From contig NZ_JBEOMB010000061.1 of assembly GCF_046000175.1 (NCBI RefSeq), positions 23,778 through 87,777 of the forward strand: DNA of 64,000 nt, written 5' to 3'. The translations under genes were made by a program, and so were the position numbers. The stretch comes from Rhodoplanes sp046000175 (GTDB lineage Bacteria; Pseudomonadota; Alphaproteobacteria; Rhizobiales; Xanthobacteraceae). This document shows, in pieces, positions 9,115 to 16,607 of the stretch. Under the pieces are notes generated by a model. The model saw only the letters and a list, made by a program, of their open reading frames with translations. It was not told the DNA's origin and did no database searches. Within the stretch, counting starts at the first letter, position 1; every line of letters begins with the position of its first letter.

Positions 9115-9188
9115 TGGTGCCCCCACCCGGAATCGAACCAGGCTCTGCGGTTTACAAAACCGCTGCATCACCACAATGCTTTGGGGGC
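9115..9188 (-). tRNA. tRNA-Thr (anticodon UGU)
   Basis: On the minus strand a 74-nt cloverleaf including an encoded CCA. The acceptor GCCCCCA pairs fully with TGGGGGC, the D stem GCAT with ATGC, and the anticodon stem GCGGT with ACCGC. The 7-nt loop TTTGTAA gives anticodon TGT (plus-strand 9154-9156), and the T arm is CCTGG-TTCGATT-CCGGG. The anticodon UGU reads threonine codon ACA. The D-loop is short (7 nt) and position 8, normally U, is A. It lies alone between the TPR-CHAT and haemoglobin genes. Confidence 0.88.
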
Positions 9189-9389
9189 CGGCGGCAGGAA
9201 TCCCGCGGGGATTTCTTCCGCGACCGGTGCTGCGTCCGCAATACCGCGACGTGAAGGGTCTTGTCGAGGGTGGTGCGGCCGCGGAGCCGAGTCGTCCGCG
9301 ATGCCGGCGTGCCGGACGTGGGACCGCACGTCCTCGTGCTCCGTCCCGGCGCCGGTGACCGCCGCAAGTGAGGCCGGCGGTCCGTCCGG

Positions 9390-9806
9390 TCAGGCGTAGG
9401 CGCTGGTGATCATGTGGCCCGTGACGGCGCCGTAGGCCTTCGTCCAGGCGGCGGCGATCTCGGGTGTCCACTGCGGCCCGAGGCACTGCGCCATGCTCCA
9501 CAGCAGCGCCTCGCCCACCACCGGGTAATGATCCGGCGCGACGCCGTACTCCACGTGCTGGCGGGCCAGCGTCTCGGCCGCCGGCATCAGCACGGCGGCA
9601 TTCTCCAGGCTGCCGACGATCACGGCGAGCGTGCCGAGGAACTTCTGCTTCTGCTCGGCGAGGTCGCCGCGGAACAGCGGACGCACCTCAGGGGCTGTCT
9701 CGAACAGTCGGGCATAGAAGAGGTCGGAAAGGCGCTGCGACTCCGACCACACCCGGTCGAAGGAGTGGCGCACACGCTCGATGTCGACGGGGGACAACCG
9801 GTCCAT
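9390..9806 (-). CDS. Single-domain bacterial haemoglobin (Vitreoscilla type)
   Basis: 138 residues, matching the length of single-domain FHb-like globins such as Vgb. The proximal haem His is H84 in RQHVEYGV and is followed by the conserved APDHYPVVGEALL. The distal E7 residue aligns as Gln52, as in Vitreoscilla globin (Gln53). Such proteins bind O2 and NO and either detoxify NO or support respiration at low oxygen; there is no fused reductase domain here. The gene is monocistronic. Divergent from it lies a small gene behind a palindromic promoter (9935-9963). The start ATG at 9806 is followed by MDRLSPVDIERVRHSFDRVW, typical helix A. Confidence 0.92.
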   Translation of the reverse strand: MDRLSPVDIERVRHSFDRVWSESQRLSDLFYARLFETAPEVRPLFRGDLAEQKQKFLGTLAVIVGSLENAAVLMPAAETLARQHVEYGVAPDHYPVVGEALLWSMAQCLGPQWTPEIAAAWTKAYGAVTGHMITSAYA

Positions 9807-9934
9807 GGGCAGCTCGCAGGATCAGGGGCGCCGCCACGCCGATCGGGATGGCTTGCTCCTATGGGGGATACCGTAACGTTATATGCCGCACAATGCCACC
9901 ACCATGGTGCGCTGCGGTCGCAACCAGCGATCGA

Positions 9935-9963
9935 TTGACGGACTTGTTATAGTATTACAAGAT
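9935..9963 (+). promoter_or_regulatory. Predicted promoter with embedded 19-bp palindromic operator
   Basis: A sigma70-like TTGACG (9935-9940), 17-base spacer and CAAGAT (9958-9963) read towards the small gene at 10038. A near-perfect 19-bp palindrome, CTTGTTATAGTATTACAAG, covers 9943-9961, filling the spacer and entering the -10, which is the classic position for a repressor. The local sequence is much more AT-rich than its surroundings. The half-sites (TTGT...ACAA) resemble GntR- or MarR-type operators; the regulator is not identified. Confidence 0.5.
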
Positions 9964-10037
9964 TGGACGAAATCGATCGGTCCACCGGACCGCTCGGGCG
10001 CGGAGAGGGGCCACCCCGCGCCGACCCCCTTCTCCAG

Positions 10038-10307
10038 ATGCAGAAGATTTCGATGAACGTCTTTGACGACGACAGGACTGCCCCGTCCGGCCCGCCGCGG
10101 TTCGGCGATGCGCAAGCGCTCGTCGGCGACGCGATCGCCGACGCGCAGAGCGACGGGATCACGATCGAGACCGTCGTCTCGGTCCTGCTGTGCGAGGCGC
10201 TGTCCCGGATGGTGTCGGTCGGCGGCCAGCGCTGGGCGGCCGACATGCTGGAGCGCATCGCCGTCGATCTGCGCAGCGGCCGCGTGCCGGGCGAGCCGCT
10301 GCAGTGA
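10038..10307 (+). CDS. Hypothetical small protein
   Basis: 89 residues from the ATG at 10038 (MQKISMNVFDDDRTAPSG). An ATG five codons later (10053) is equally possible, and neither has a strong ribosome binding site. The N-terminus is polar and probably disordered. From about residue 20 there are amphipathic helices (ALVGDAIADAQ, IETVVSVLLCEALSRMV, RWAADMLERIAVDLRSG), suggesting a small helical soluble protein. I recognise no family. It is divergent from the haemoglobin gene and is the likely target of the palindromic promoter just upstream. Confidence 0.6.
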   Translation: MQKISMNVFDDDRTAPSGPPRFGDAQALVGDAIADAQSDGITIETVVSVLLCEALSRMVSVGGQRWAADMLERIAVDLRSGRVPGEPLQ

Positions 10308-10331
10308 GGCGGGCGCCATCGGCGCCGCGTC

Positions 10332-11558
10332 TCACCCGGCGGCGACCGGCTTCCGTCCGCCCAGGACGGTGAGGATCGACAGCAGGCAGGCGCCGGCGAC
10401 CACCAGGAACACGCCGCCCGGCCGGCCGTGGTCCATCAGGAGCCCGAACAGCAGCGGCCCGAGCACGCCGGCGAGGTTGAACCCGGTCGTCACGAAGCCG
10501 AACACCTTGCCGAAGGCGCCCGGCGGCGTCACGGCGCGGACGATCATGTCGCGGGCCGGCATGGTCATGCCGCCGGCGAGGCCGGCGAGGCCGAGCAGCA
10601 GCACGGCCGCGACGGTCCCGACCGTGCCGATCCCCAGCGCCACCGTGCAGGCGGCGACCACCAGCATGCCGGCGATGGTGAGCCCGGCCGGGCTGATCCG
10701 GCCGACCGGCAGGCCGCCGAGCAGGACTCCGATCGCCGAGGCGAGCAGATAGGCGGTCAGCGCCAGGCTGGCGGCGGCGAGCGGCAATCCATGTGCGGCC
10801 ACCAGGGCGACCGCCGAATAGGTCTGCAGCCCGAGCTGGAACACGGCGAACAGCGCGAAGAACACGAAGTTCAGCAGGATCACGGGCGAGGTGAGCAGCC
10901 GCACCGAGCCGCTCGCCTCGGCGGCGGTGCCCCGGGCGGCGGTCGGGCGCGGCGTCACCGGCAGGATGGAGCGGCCGGCGAGCGCGAGCCAGGCGGCGAG
11001 CGCGAGGCCGGGCAGGGCGGAGGCCACGAAGGCGCCGCGCCAGCCGATCTGGCTGTCGAGAAACAGCATCAGGGGCGGGGCGACGGCGCCGCCCATCATG
11101 CCGGCGAAGGTGTGGATCGAGTAGGCGCGGCCGATCCGCTCCGGCGCGATGCGCTCGGACAGCGCCGCGTAGTCGGCCGGGTGATAGACGGCGTTGGCGA
11201 GGCCGCCGAGCCCGAACAGCACGACGAAGAGCCAGAACGAGGAGACGAGCCCGGCGCCGGCGAGCGCGAGCCCGCCGAGCGCGAGGCCGGCGACCAGCAC
11301 GCGCCGCGCCCCGATGCGGTCGGCGAGCACGCCGGCCGGCGTCTGGCCGGCCGCGCAGGCGACGTTGAAGACGACCAGCGCGAGGCCGAGCTCGGTGTAG
11401 GAGACCGCGAAGCTCGCCCGCACCATCTCGAACACGGGGGGCAGCGCGAGGATATAGTAGTGCGAGACGAAGTGCGCCGCGCTCACCGCCATGACGACGC
11501 GCATGTCGGCCGCCCGCCCGTCGGCGGCGGCATCGAGCGGCGGGCGGCTCTCGGTCAT
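10332..11558 (-). CDS. Major facilitator superfamily transporter
   Basis: 408 residues with about 12 hydrophobic helices and a central loop near residues 195-220 (RSILPVTPRPTAARG), the normal MFS plan. The loop 2-3 motif appears as GVLADRIGARRVLVAG. Overall pattern, including YHPADYAALSERI and the PxRDMIVRAVTPPGAFGKVFG loop, resembles the fosmidomycin-resistance (Fsr)-like drug-efflux branch, but the substrate cannot be deduced. The ATG at 11558 has GGAGG upstream, while further upstream in the frame lies repeat sequence, so the longer open frame is rejected. It is downstream of and co-directional with the molybdopterin hydroxylase gene but separated from it by a repeat. Confidence 0.88.
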   Translation of the reverse strand: MTESRPPLDAAADGRAADMRVVMAVSAAHFVSHYYILALPPVFEMVRASFAVSYTELGLALVVFNVACAAGQTPAGVLADRIGARRVLVAGLALGGLALAGAGLVSSFWLFVVLFGLGGLANAVYHPADYAALSERIAPERIGRAYSIHTFAGMMGGAVAPPLMLFLDSQIGWRGAFVASALPGLALAAWLALAGRSILPVTPRPTAARGTAAEASGSVRLLTSPVILLNFVFFALFAVFQLGLQTYSAVALVAAHGLPLAAASLALTAYLLASAIGVLLGGLPVGRISPAGLTIAGMLVVAACTVALGIGTVGTVAAVLLLGLAGLAGGMTMPARDMIVRAVTPPGAFGKVFGFVTTGFNLAGVLGPLLFGLLMDHGRPGGVFLVVAGACLLSILTVLGGRKPVAAG

Positions 11559-11586
11559 CGCGGGGCCTCCGAAGGCGGTCCTTGTT

Positions 11587-11739
11587 ACCTCTCCCCGCGT
11601 GCGGGGAGAGGTCGACATTGGCGCATCCAGCGCGGATGTCGGGCGAGGGGGCGTCTCCGCGAGTCCGTGCTCTACGGAAGCCCTCATCCGACTCGCCTCC
11701 TCGAGGCGAGCCACCTTCTCCCCGCGTGCGGGGAGAAGG
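11587..11739. repeat. Dispersed palindromic repeat, family C, copy 1
   Basis: Intergenic element with hairpin ends: ACCTCTCCCCGCGTGCGGGG plus GAGAGGT at 11587-11612 and CCTTCTCCCCGCGTGCGGGG plus AGAAGG ending at 11739. Between them is a shorter stem around CTCGCCTCCTCGAGGCGAG. The same terminal hairpins occur at 40090-40224 and, singly, at 42417-42437. It separates the MFS gene from the molybdopterin enzyme gene. Confidence 0.75.
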
Positions 11740-11774
11740 AAGAGAGCGCGTCGTCAGCGACACCCCGGGTCACG

Positions 11775-14165
11775 TCACCCCGCCGCGCCGGCGCCGTGCA
11801 TCAGCCGCCACAGCTTTTCGGACGTCAGCGGCATGTCGACGTGGCGGACGCCGTGCTCGGCGAGCGCGTCGATCGCCGCGTTCATCACGGCGACGAGCCC
11901 GCCGGCGCAGCCGGCCTCGCCGCAGCCCTTGACCCCGAGCGGGTTCGTCGTTGCCGGTACGCCGTGATAGCCGGTGTCGATCGGCGGCACGTCGCTGGCA
12001 TGGGGAAGGGCGTAGTCGGTCAACGAGCCGGTGATCAGCTGGCCGTCGGCGTCGTAGACGACGCGCTCGAACAGCGCCTGGCCGATCCCCTGGACGACGC
12101 CGCCATGGATCTGGCCGTCGACGATCAGCGGGTTGATCACCGTGCCGAAGTCGTTGATCGAGAGATAGCGCACGACCTCGGGCACGCCGGTGTCGATGTC
12201 GATCTCCACCTCGGCGACATGGCAGCCGTTCGGGAAGGTCGACGGCGCCCCCGGGCTAACCAGCGCGACGTCGAGCTTTTGCGGAACACCCTCAGGGAGT
12301 TCGACGCCGTCGTTGAGACGCTGCGCGATCTCCAGGAGGCCGACGCCCATGTCGGTGCCGGCGACCGTGAAGCGGCCGCCATAGAACTCGATGTCGGCGA
12401 CGCCGGCCTCCAGCAGCGCCGCCGCGATGGCGCGGCCCTGCTCGATCACCCGGCCGCAGGCCTCGACCGCCGCCGTGCCGCTCGCCGCCGAGGAGCGCGA
12501 GCCGCCGGTGCCGCCGCCGGCGATCAGCGCGTCGCTGTCGCCCTGGCGCAGCCGGATGCGCTCGAACGGGATGCCGAGCTTCTCGGCGATCACCTGGGCG
12601 AAGGGCGCGGCATGGCCCTGGCCGTAGTCGAGCGTGCCGGTCGTGAACGTCACGGTGCCGTCGGCCTCGAAGCCGAGGCCGCCCATCTCCGGGCTCGCCG
12701 GTGCCGTCACCTCGAGATAGCTGCCGATCCCGAAGCCGCGCAGTTTTCCGCGGTCCCGGCTCGCCTGCTTGCGGGCCTCGAACCCGGCGACATCGCCGGC
12801 GGCGAGCGCCCGCTCGAAGATCGCCGGGAAGTCACCCGAGTCGTAGGTCAGCGCCGAGGCGGCCGCGTAGGGGATCTCCTCCGGCTGGATGTGGTTGCGC
12901 CTGCGCAGCGTCAGCCGGTCGATGCCGGTCTGCAGGGCGGCGGCGTCGATCAGCCGCTCCATGATGTAGTTGCCTTCCGGGCGGCCGGCGCCCCGATAGG
13001 CACCGATCGGCGTCGTGTTGGTGAACACGCACAGGGTGCGCACCTCGATGAGCGGCGTGCGGTAGACGCTGGCGACGTTCTTGAGCGCGTTGACGGTCGG
13101 CGGCATCGGCGCGACGAGGCCGAGATAGGCGCCCATGTCGGCGTGGCCGGTGAGACGCAGCGCCAGGAACCGCCCCTCGCCGTCGAGCGCCAACTCGGCG
13201 GTGCGCTCCTGGTCGCGGCCGTGGGTGTCGGACAGGAAGCTCGCGCTGCGGTCCTCGGTCCACTTCACCGGCCGGCCGAGCGCCCGGGCGGCGTGCAGCA
13301 CGCAGGCATATTCCGGGAACGCCGCCGCCTTCATGCCGAACGAGCCGCCGACATGGCCGGTGAGGATGTGAACCTTGTCGACCGGCACCTGCATCAGGTC
13401 GGCGATCTGGCCGCGCATGCCGAAGGCGCCCTGGCAGCCGAGATGCAGGGTGAAGCGGCCGCTCGCCGGGTCGAAGTCGGCGACCGCGGCGCGCGGCTCG
13501 AGCGGCACCACGACGACGCGGCTGACCGTGAGGTCGAGCCGCACCACATGGGTGGCGGTCGCGAAGGCTGCCGCGACCTCCTCGCTGTCGCCGGTGCGCC
13601 AGTCGAGCGCGATGTTGCGCGGCGCTTCCGCGTAGAGCTGCGGCGCGTCTTCCGCGATCGCCGCCGCCGTGGTGGTGACGGCCGGCAGCGGCTCGATGTC
13701 GAGCGCCACGGCCTCGGCGGCGTCGCGGGCCTGCGCGAGCGTCTCGGCGATCACCACGGCCACCGGATCGCCGACGAAGCGCACCCGGTCGGTCGCGAGC
13801 GGCGGGCGCGGCGGCTTCGCCAAGGGCGTGCCGTCGTGGCTCTTCAGCGGCGTGACGCATTTCAACGTGCCGCAGCCGGCGAGATCCGCGGCCGTGTAGA
13901 CGGCCAGCACGCCCGGCATTTTTCGCGCGGCGTCCGTGTCTATCTCGCGGATGTTGCCGTGTGGATGCGGGCTGCGCACCATCACGGCATAGGCCTGGCC
14001 GGGGAGCGCGATGTCGTCGGTGTAGCGGCCCTGGCCGCGCACCAGGACCGGATCCTCGGTGCGCGGGACGGGCTGGCCGACCGCGAAGCGGGCGTCGGAC
14101 CAATGGGGCAGCGAGTCGGGCATGGGCTTGCGCGACCCTGCGAGACGGGCGTCGGGAGAGGTCAT
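11775..14165 (-). CDS. Orphan xanthine dehydrogenase-family molybdopterin-binding large subunit (CoxL form II-like)
   Basis: 796 residues, normal length for the Mo-MCD-binding large subunit of molybdenum hydroxylases. It shows the N-terminal RTEDPVLVRGQGRYTDDI, GHVGGSFGMKAA, the active-site loop AYRGAGR (389-395) and the C-terminal GVKGCGEAGCAGG with the catalytic Glu at about 750. Form I CO dehydrogenase has AYxCSFR; AYRGAGR marks the form II/other hydroxylase group, so the substrate is an unknown aldehyde, aromatic or N-heterocycle rather than CO. The FAD (CoxM) and 2Fe-2S (CoxS) subunits normally encoded beside it are missing. The ATG at 14165 or an alternative 14 codons downstream (14123) are both possible. 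Confidence 0.9.
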   Translation of the reverse strand: MTSPDARLAGSRKPMPDSLPHWSDARFAVGQPVPRTEDPVLVRGQGRYTDDIALPGQAYAVMVRSPHPHGNIREIDTDAARKMPGVLAVYTAADLAGCGTLKCVTPLKSHDGTPLAKPPRPPLATDRVRFVGDPVAVVIAETLAQARDAAEAVALDIEPLPAVTTTAAAIAEDAPQLYAEAPRNIALDWRTGDSEEVAAAFATATHVVRLDLTVSRVVVVPLEPRAAVADFDPASGRFTLHLGCQGAFGMRGQIADLMQVPVDKVHILTGHVGGSFGMKAAAFPEYACVLHAARALGRPVKWTEDRSASFLSDTHGRDQERTAELALDGEGRFLALRLTGHADMGAYLGLVAPMPPTVNALKNVASVYRTPLIEVRTLCVFTNTTPIGAYRGAGRPEGNYIMERLIDAAALQTGIDRLTLRRRNHIQPEEIPYAAASALTYDSGDFPAIFERALAAGDVAGFEARKQASRDRGKLRGFGIGSYLEVTAPASPEMGGLGFEADGTVTFTTGTLDYGQGHAAPFAQVIAEKLGIPFERIRLRQGDSDALIAGGGTGGSRSSAASGTAAVEACGRVIEQGRAIAAALLEAGVADIEFYGGRFTVAGTDMGVGLLEIAQRLNDGVELPEGVPQKLDVALVSPGAPSTFPNGCHVAEVEIDIDTGVPEVVRYLSINDFGTVINPLIVDGQIHGGVVQGIGQALFERVVYDADGQLITGSLTDYALPHASDVPPIDTGYHGVPATTNPLGVKGCGEAGCAGGLVAVMNAAIDALAEHGVRHVDMPLTSEKLWRLMHGAGAAG

Positions 14166-14308
14166 CGGTGTCCAGGAGCCGGGGGCATGGGATGCGGCAG
14201 ACTTAGACCATCCGGGCGCCCTGGACAAACCGCGACAAAGGAGTGTCTCGCAGTTCATTGCTTCGCCAAAAATCGCAACGCAGCAAATGCGTCGTCACAC
14301 TGTGGCAA

Positions 14309-14336
14309 TTGCGTCGACCGGAAGGCCTGTTACACT
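14309..14336 (+). promoter_or_regulatory. Possible promoter of the ppx/gppA-like gene
   Basis: TTGCGT (14309-14314), a 16-base spacer and TACACT (14331-14336) lie in a locally AT-richer stretch about 70 bases before the ATG at 14407. Spacing and position are acceptable for a housekeeping promoter, but the match is only moderate. Confidence 0.35.
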
Positions 14337-14406
14337 TCGAGTCGACGAAACAACACATCGTGATGACGCTCGGCGCCTGTGACGGCGGCCGGCGCGAAGG
14401 CGATTG

Positions 14407-15513
14407 ATGGATCAAGAGGCCCCCACCACCGGCCTCCTCGGACCGCCGCGGTCGGGGAGGGAGGGGGCGCCCGAGCGCCCCGAACCGGGCTGGCCGACTG
14501 CGGCCGGCACGGCGCCGACGCCTCGGCCGGCCCCCGGGACATGGCCGACCTATGCGGCGCTCGACCTCGGCACCAACAACTGTCGGTTGCTGGTGGCGCG
14601 GCCGACCGGCTCGGCGTTCCGGGTGGTCGACGCCTTCTCGCGCATCATCAGGCTCGGCGAGGGCGTCTCGCTCACCGGGCGGATCGGCGACGCCGCGATC
14701 GCGCGCGCCGTCGACGCGCTCGCGGTGTGCCGCGACAAGATGCGGGCTCGCGGCGTCACCCGCGCCCGGCTGATCGCCACCGAGGCGTGCCGGGCGGCCA
14801 AGAACGGCGCCGAGTTCCAGGCCCGCATCAGCGAGCTGGTCGGGCTCGATTTGGAGATCGTCGACCAGCGCACCGAGGCCGAGCTGGCCGCCACCGGCTG
14901 CACGCCGCTGATGGACCCGGACGCGCGCGGCGCCATCCTGTTCGACATCGGCGGCGGCTCCTCGGAGCTGGTCCGGCTCGGGCGCTCCGAGCCGGCCGGG
15001 CGTGGCCCGCCCAAGCCGGTGATCCAGGGCTGGGTGTCGCTGCCGATCGGCGTCGTCACGCTGGCCGAGCGGTTCGGCGGCGTCACGGTCGACCGCGCGA
15101 CCTTCGACGCCATGGTGGCCGACGTGTCGGTCGCGCTCGTGAGCTTCGCCAAGGCGCATGCGCGCGACCTCGGCGGCATGCATCTGCTCGGCACGTCGGG
15201 CACGGTGACGACCATCGCGGGCGTGCATCTCGATCTGCCGCGCTACGACCGCCGCCGGGTCGACGGCTGCTGGCTGCGCGGCCACGAGATCGCCGCCGTG
15301 ATCGACCGGCTGATGACCATGAGCTACCGCCAGCGCGTGGCGAACCCCTGCATCGGCGCCGAGCGGGCCGACCTGGTGCTGGCCGGCTGCGCCATCCTGG
15401 AGGCGATCCGCCGCGCCTTCCCGTGCCCCCGCCTGCGCGTCGCCGACCGCGGCCTGCGCGAGGGCATTCTCGTGAAGATGATGCGGGCCGACGGGGTGTG
15501 GGCGCAGGGGTGA
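14407..15513 (+). CDS. Ppx/GppA-family phosphatase
   Basis: 368 residues. Cytoplasmic exopolyphosphatase/pppGpp phosphatase of the ASKHA (actin-like ATPase) fold. The phosphate-1 motif is YAALDLGTNNCRLLVARP, preceded by a Pro-rich N-terminal extension of about 47 residues. Further motifs are IATEACRAAKNG, FDIGGGSSELVRLG and the TSGTVTTIAG loop. It lacks the C-terminal HD and helical domains of full-length Ppx, as is usual for the short alphaproteobacterial type. The ATG at 14407 has AAGG upstream; a TTG directly before it is in frame. Position upstream of rlmE on the same strand matches the common ppx/gppA-rlmE gene pair in this group, though a repeat now separates them. Confidence 0.88.
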   Translation: MDQEAPTTGLLGPPRSGREGAPERPEPGWPTAAGTAPTPRPAPGTWPTYAALDLGTNNCRLLVARPTGSAFRVVDAFSRIIRLGEGVSLTGRIGDAAIARAVDALAVCRDKMRARGVTRARLIATEACRAAKNGAEFQARISELVGLDLEIVDQRTEAELAATGCTPLMDPDARGAILFDIGGGSSELVRLGRSEPAGRGPPKPVIQGWVSLPIGVVTLAERFGGVTVDRATFDAMVADVSVALVSFAKAHARDLGGMHLLGTSGTVTTIAGVHLDLPRYDRRRVDGCWLRGHEIAAVIDRLMTMSYRQRVANPCIGAERADLVLAGCAILEAIRRAFPCPRLRVADRGLREGILVKMMRADGVWAQG

Positions 15514-15571
15514 TTGCGCTTTGCGCACGCCCGGACGCGACGTATGAAGCGGCTCCCGGTTCCTCGGCCGT

Positions 15572-15719
15572 GTGCCCCGGACAAGACGCATCGGGTCGAA
15601 GACCTGATGCGTCGCAGAGCCGGGGCCCAGGGGCGGCTCGGCAAGGGGCCTCGGACCGCCTCGTCCAACCGCCCTGGGTCCCGGGTCACGGCGCGGAGCG
15701 CCGCGCCCGGGACACGAGG
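15572..15719. repeat. Dispersed GC-rich intergenic repeat, family A, copy 2
   Basis: Same block structure as 1934-2096 but in the opposite orientation: GTGCCCCGGACAAG, AGCCGGGGCCCAGGGGCGG, CCCTGGGTCCCGGGTCACG and CGCGCCCGGGACACGAGG. It lies between the ppx/gppA-like gene and rlmE and fills nearly the whole gap. Confidence 0.75.
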
Positions 15720-15782
15720 TTCTTTCCGGCGCAGGCGTTTCGGACGTCAGGCGCGCGCCATCGACGTCGAGATCAACGCCCC

Positions 15783-16472
15783 ATGACCACCAACGACCGC
15801 AACCGGCCCCTGAAAGTCCAGGTCAAGAAGAAGAAGAGCCGCACGCTCGCGCAAAAGCTCTGGCTCGATCGCCAGCTCAACGACCCCTATGTGGCGCGGG
15901 CGAAGCGCGAGGGTTTTCGCTCGCGCGCCGCCTACAAGCTGATCGAGCTCGACGACCGCTTCAAGCTGTTCCGGCCGGGCGGCCGCGTCGTCGACCTCGG
16001 GGCGGCGCCGGGCGGCTGGAGCCAGGTGGCGGCCAAGCGCGTCGGCGCCGAGAGCGGCAAGGGCCGGGTGGTCGGCATCGACATCCTCGACATGCCGCCG
16101 ATCGTCGGCGTCGACCTCCTGCATCTCGACTTCCTGGCCGACACCGCGCCCGCCAAGCTGAAGGCCCTGCTCGGCGGCCCGGCCGACGTGGTGCTCTCCG
16201 ACATGGCCGCCAACGCCACCGGCCATCGCCAGACCGACCACTTGAAAATCATGGCGCTGGCCGAGGCCGCCGCCCTGTTCGCCCGCGAAGTCCTGAGCCC
16301 CGGCGGCTCCTTCCTCTGCAAGGTCCTTCGCGGGGGCACGGAGGGTGATCTCCTGGCCGACCTCAAGCGCGACTTCGCCAAGGTCAAGCACGTAAAACCC
16401 GCCGCCAGCCGAGCCGACTCGGCCGAGCTCTACGTGCTGGCGATGGGGTTCCGGCAGGTTTCCGACGAGTAG
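15783..16472 (+). CDS. rlmE: 23S rRNA (uridine(2552)-2'-O)-methyltransferase
   Basis: 229 residues of the RrmJ/FtsJ fold. It methylates the 2'-OH of U2552 in the ribosomal A loop during late 50S assembly. The SAM motif is VVDLGAAPGGWSQVA. The catalytic K-D-K-E tetrad can be placed as Lys52 (SRAAYKL), Asp140 (VLSDMAANATGH), Lys180 (FLCKVLRGG) and Glu215 (SAELYVLA). The N-terminus is Lys-rich (KVQVKKKKSR), as in other alphaproteobacterial RlmE. I start at the ATG at 15783 because family length then fits; the open frame upstream runs through a repeat. Confidence 0.95.
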   Translation: MTTNDRNRPLKVQVKKKKSRTLAQKLWLDRQLNDPYVARAKREGFRSRAAYKLIELDDRFKLFRPGGRVVDLGAAPGGWSQVAAKRVGAESGKGRVVGIDILDMPPIVGVDLLHLDFLADTAPAKLKALLGGPADVVLSDMAANATGHRQTDHLKIMALAEAAALFAREVLSPGGSFLCKVLRGGTEGDLLADLKRDFAKVKHVKPAASRADSAELYVLAMGFRQVSDE

Positions 16473-16473
16473 G

Positions 16474-16572
16474 GTGGGCAAAGGCGCGCCGAAGGCGCGC
16501 CGTGCCCACGCGGTCGGAGCCGGCGAGGGTGGACGGCGTGGGCACGCCGCTGCGCGGCTTTGCCAACCTCCG
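16474..16572. repeat. Palindromic intergenic repeat, family F, after rlmE
   Basis: The first half is a long hairpin: GTGGGCA (16474-16480) pairs with TGCCCAC (16503-16509), and GGCGCGCC (16483-16490) pairs with GGCGCGCC (16494-16501) around GAA. The second half contains GGCGTGGGCACGCC. It begins two bases after the rlmE stop and could also act as a transcription terminator, although no T-tract follows. It forms the left border of the AT-rich HEPN gene region. Confidence 0.65.
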
Positions 16573-16607
16573 CCTGCTGTTACTGGAGCGTCGTGTTATT
16601 TGATTGT

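Noticed and set aside
11775..14165. True CO dehydrogenase (CoxL form I)
   Set aside because: The active-site loop is AYRGAGR rather than AYxCSFR, and CoxM/CoxS genes are missing; CO oxidation cannot be claimed.
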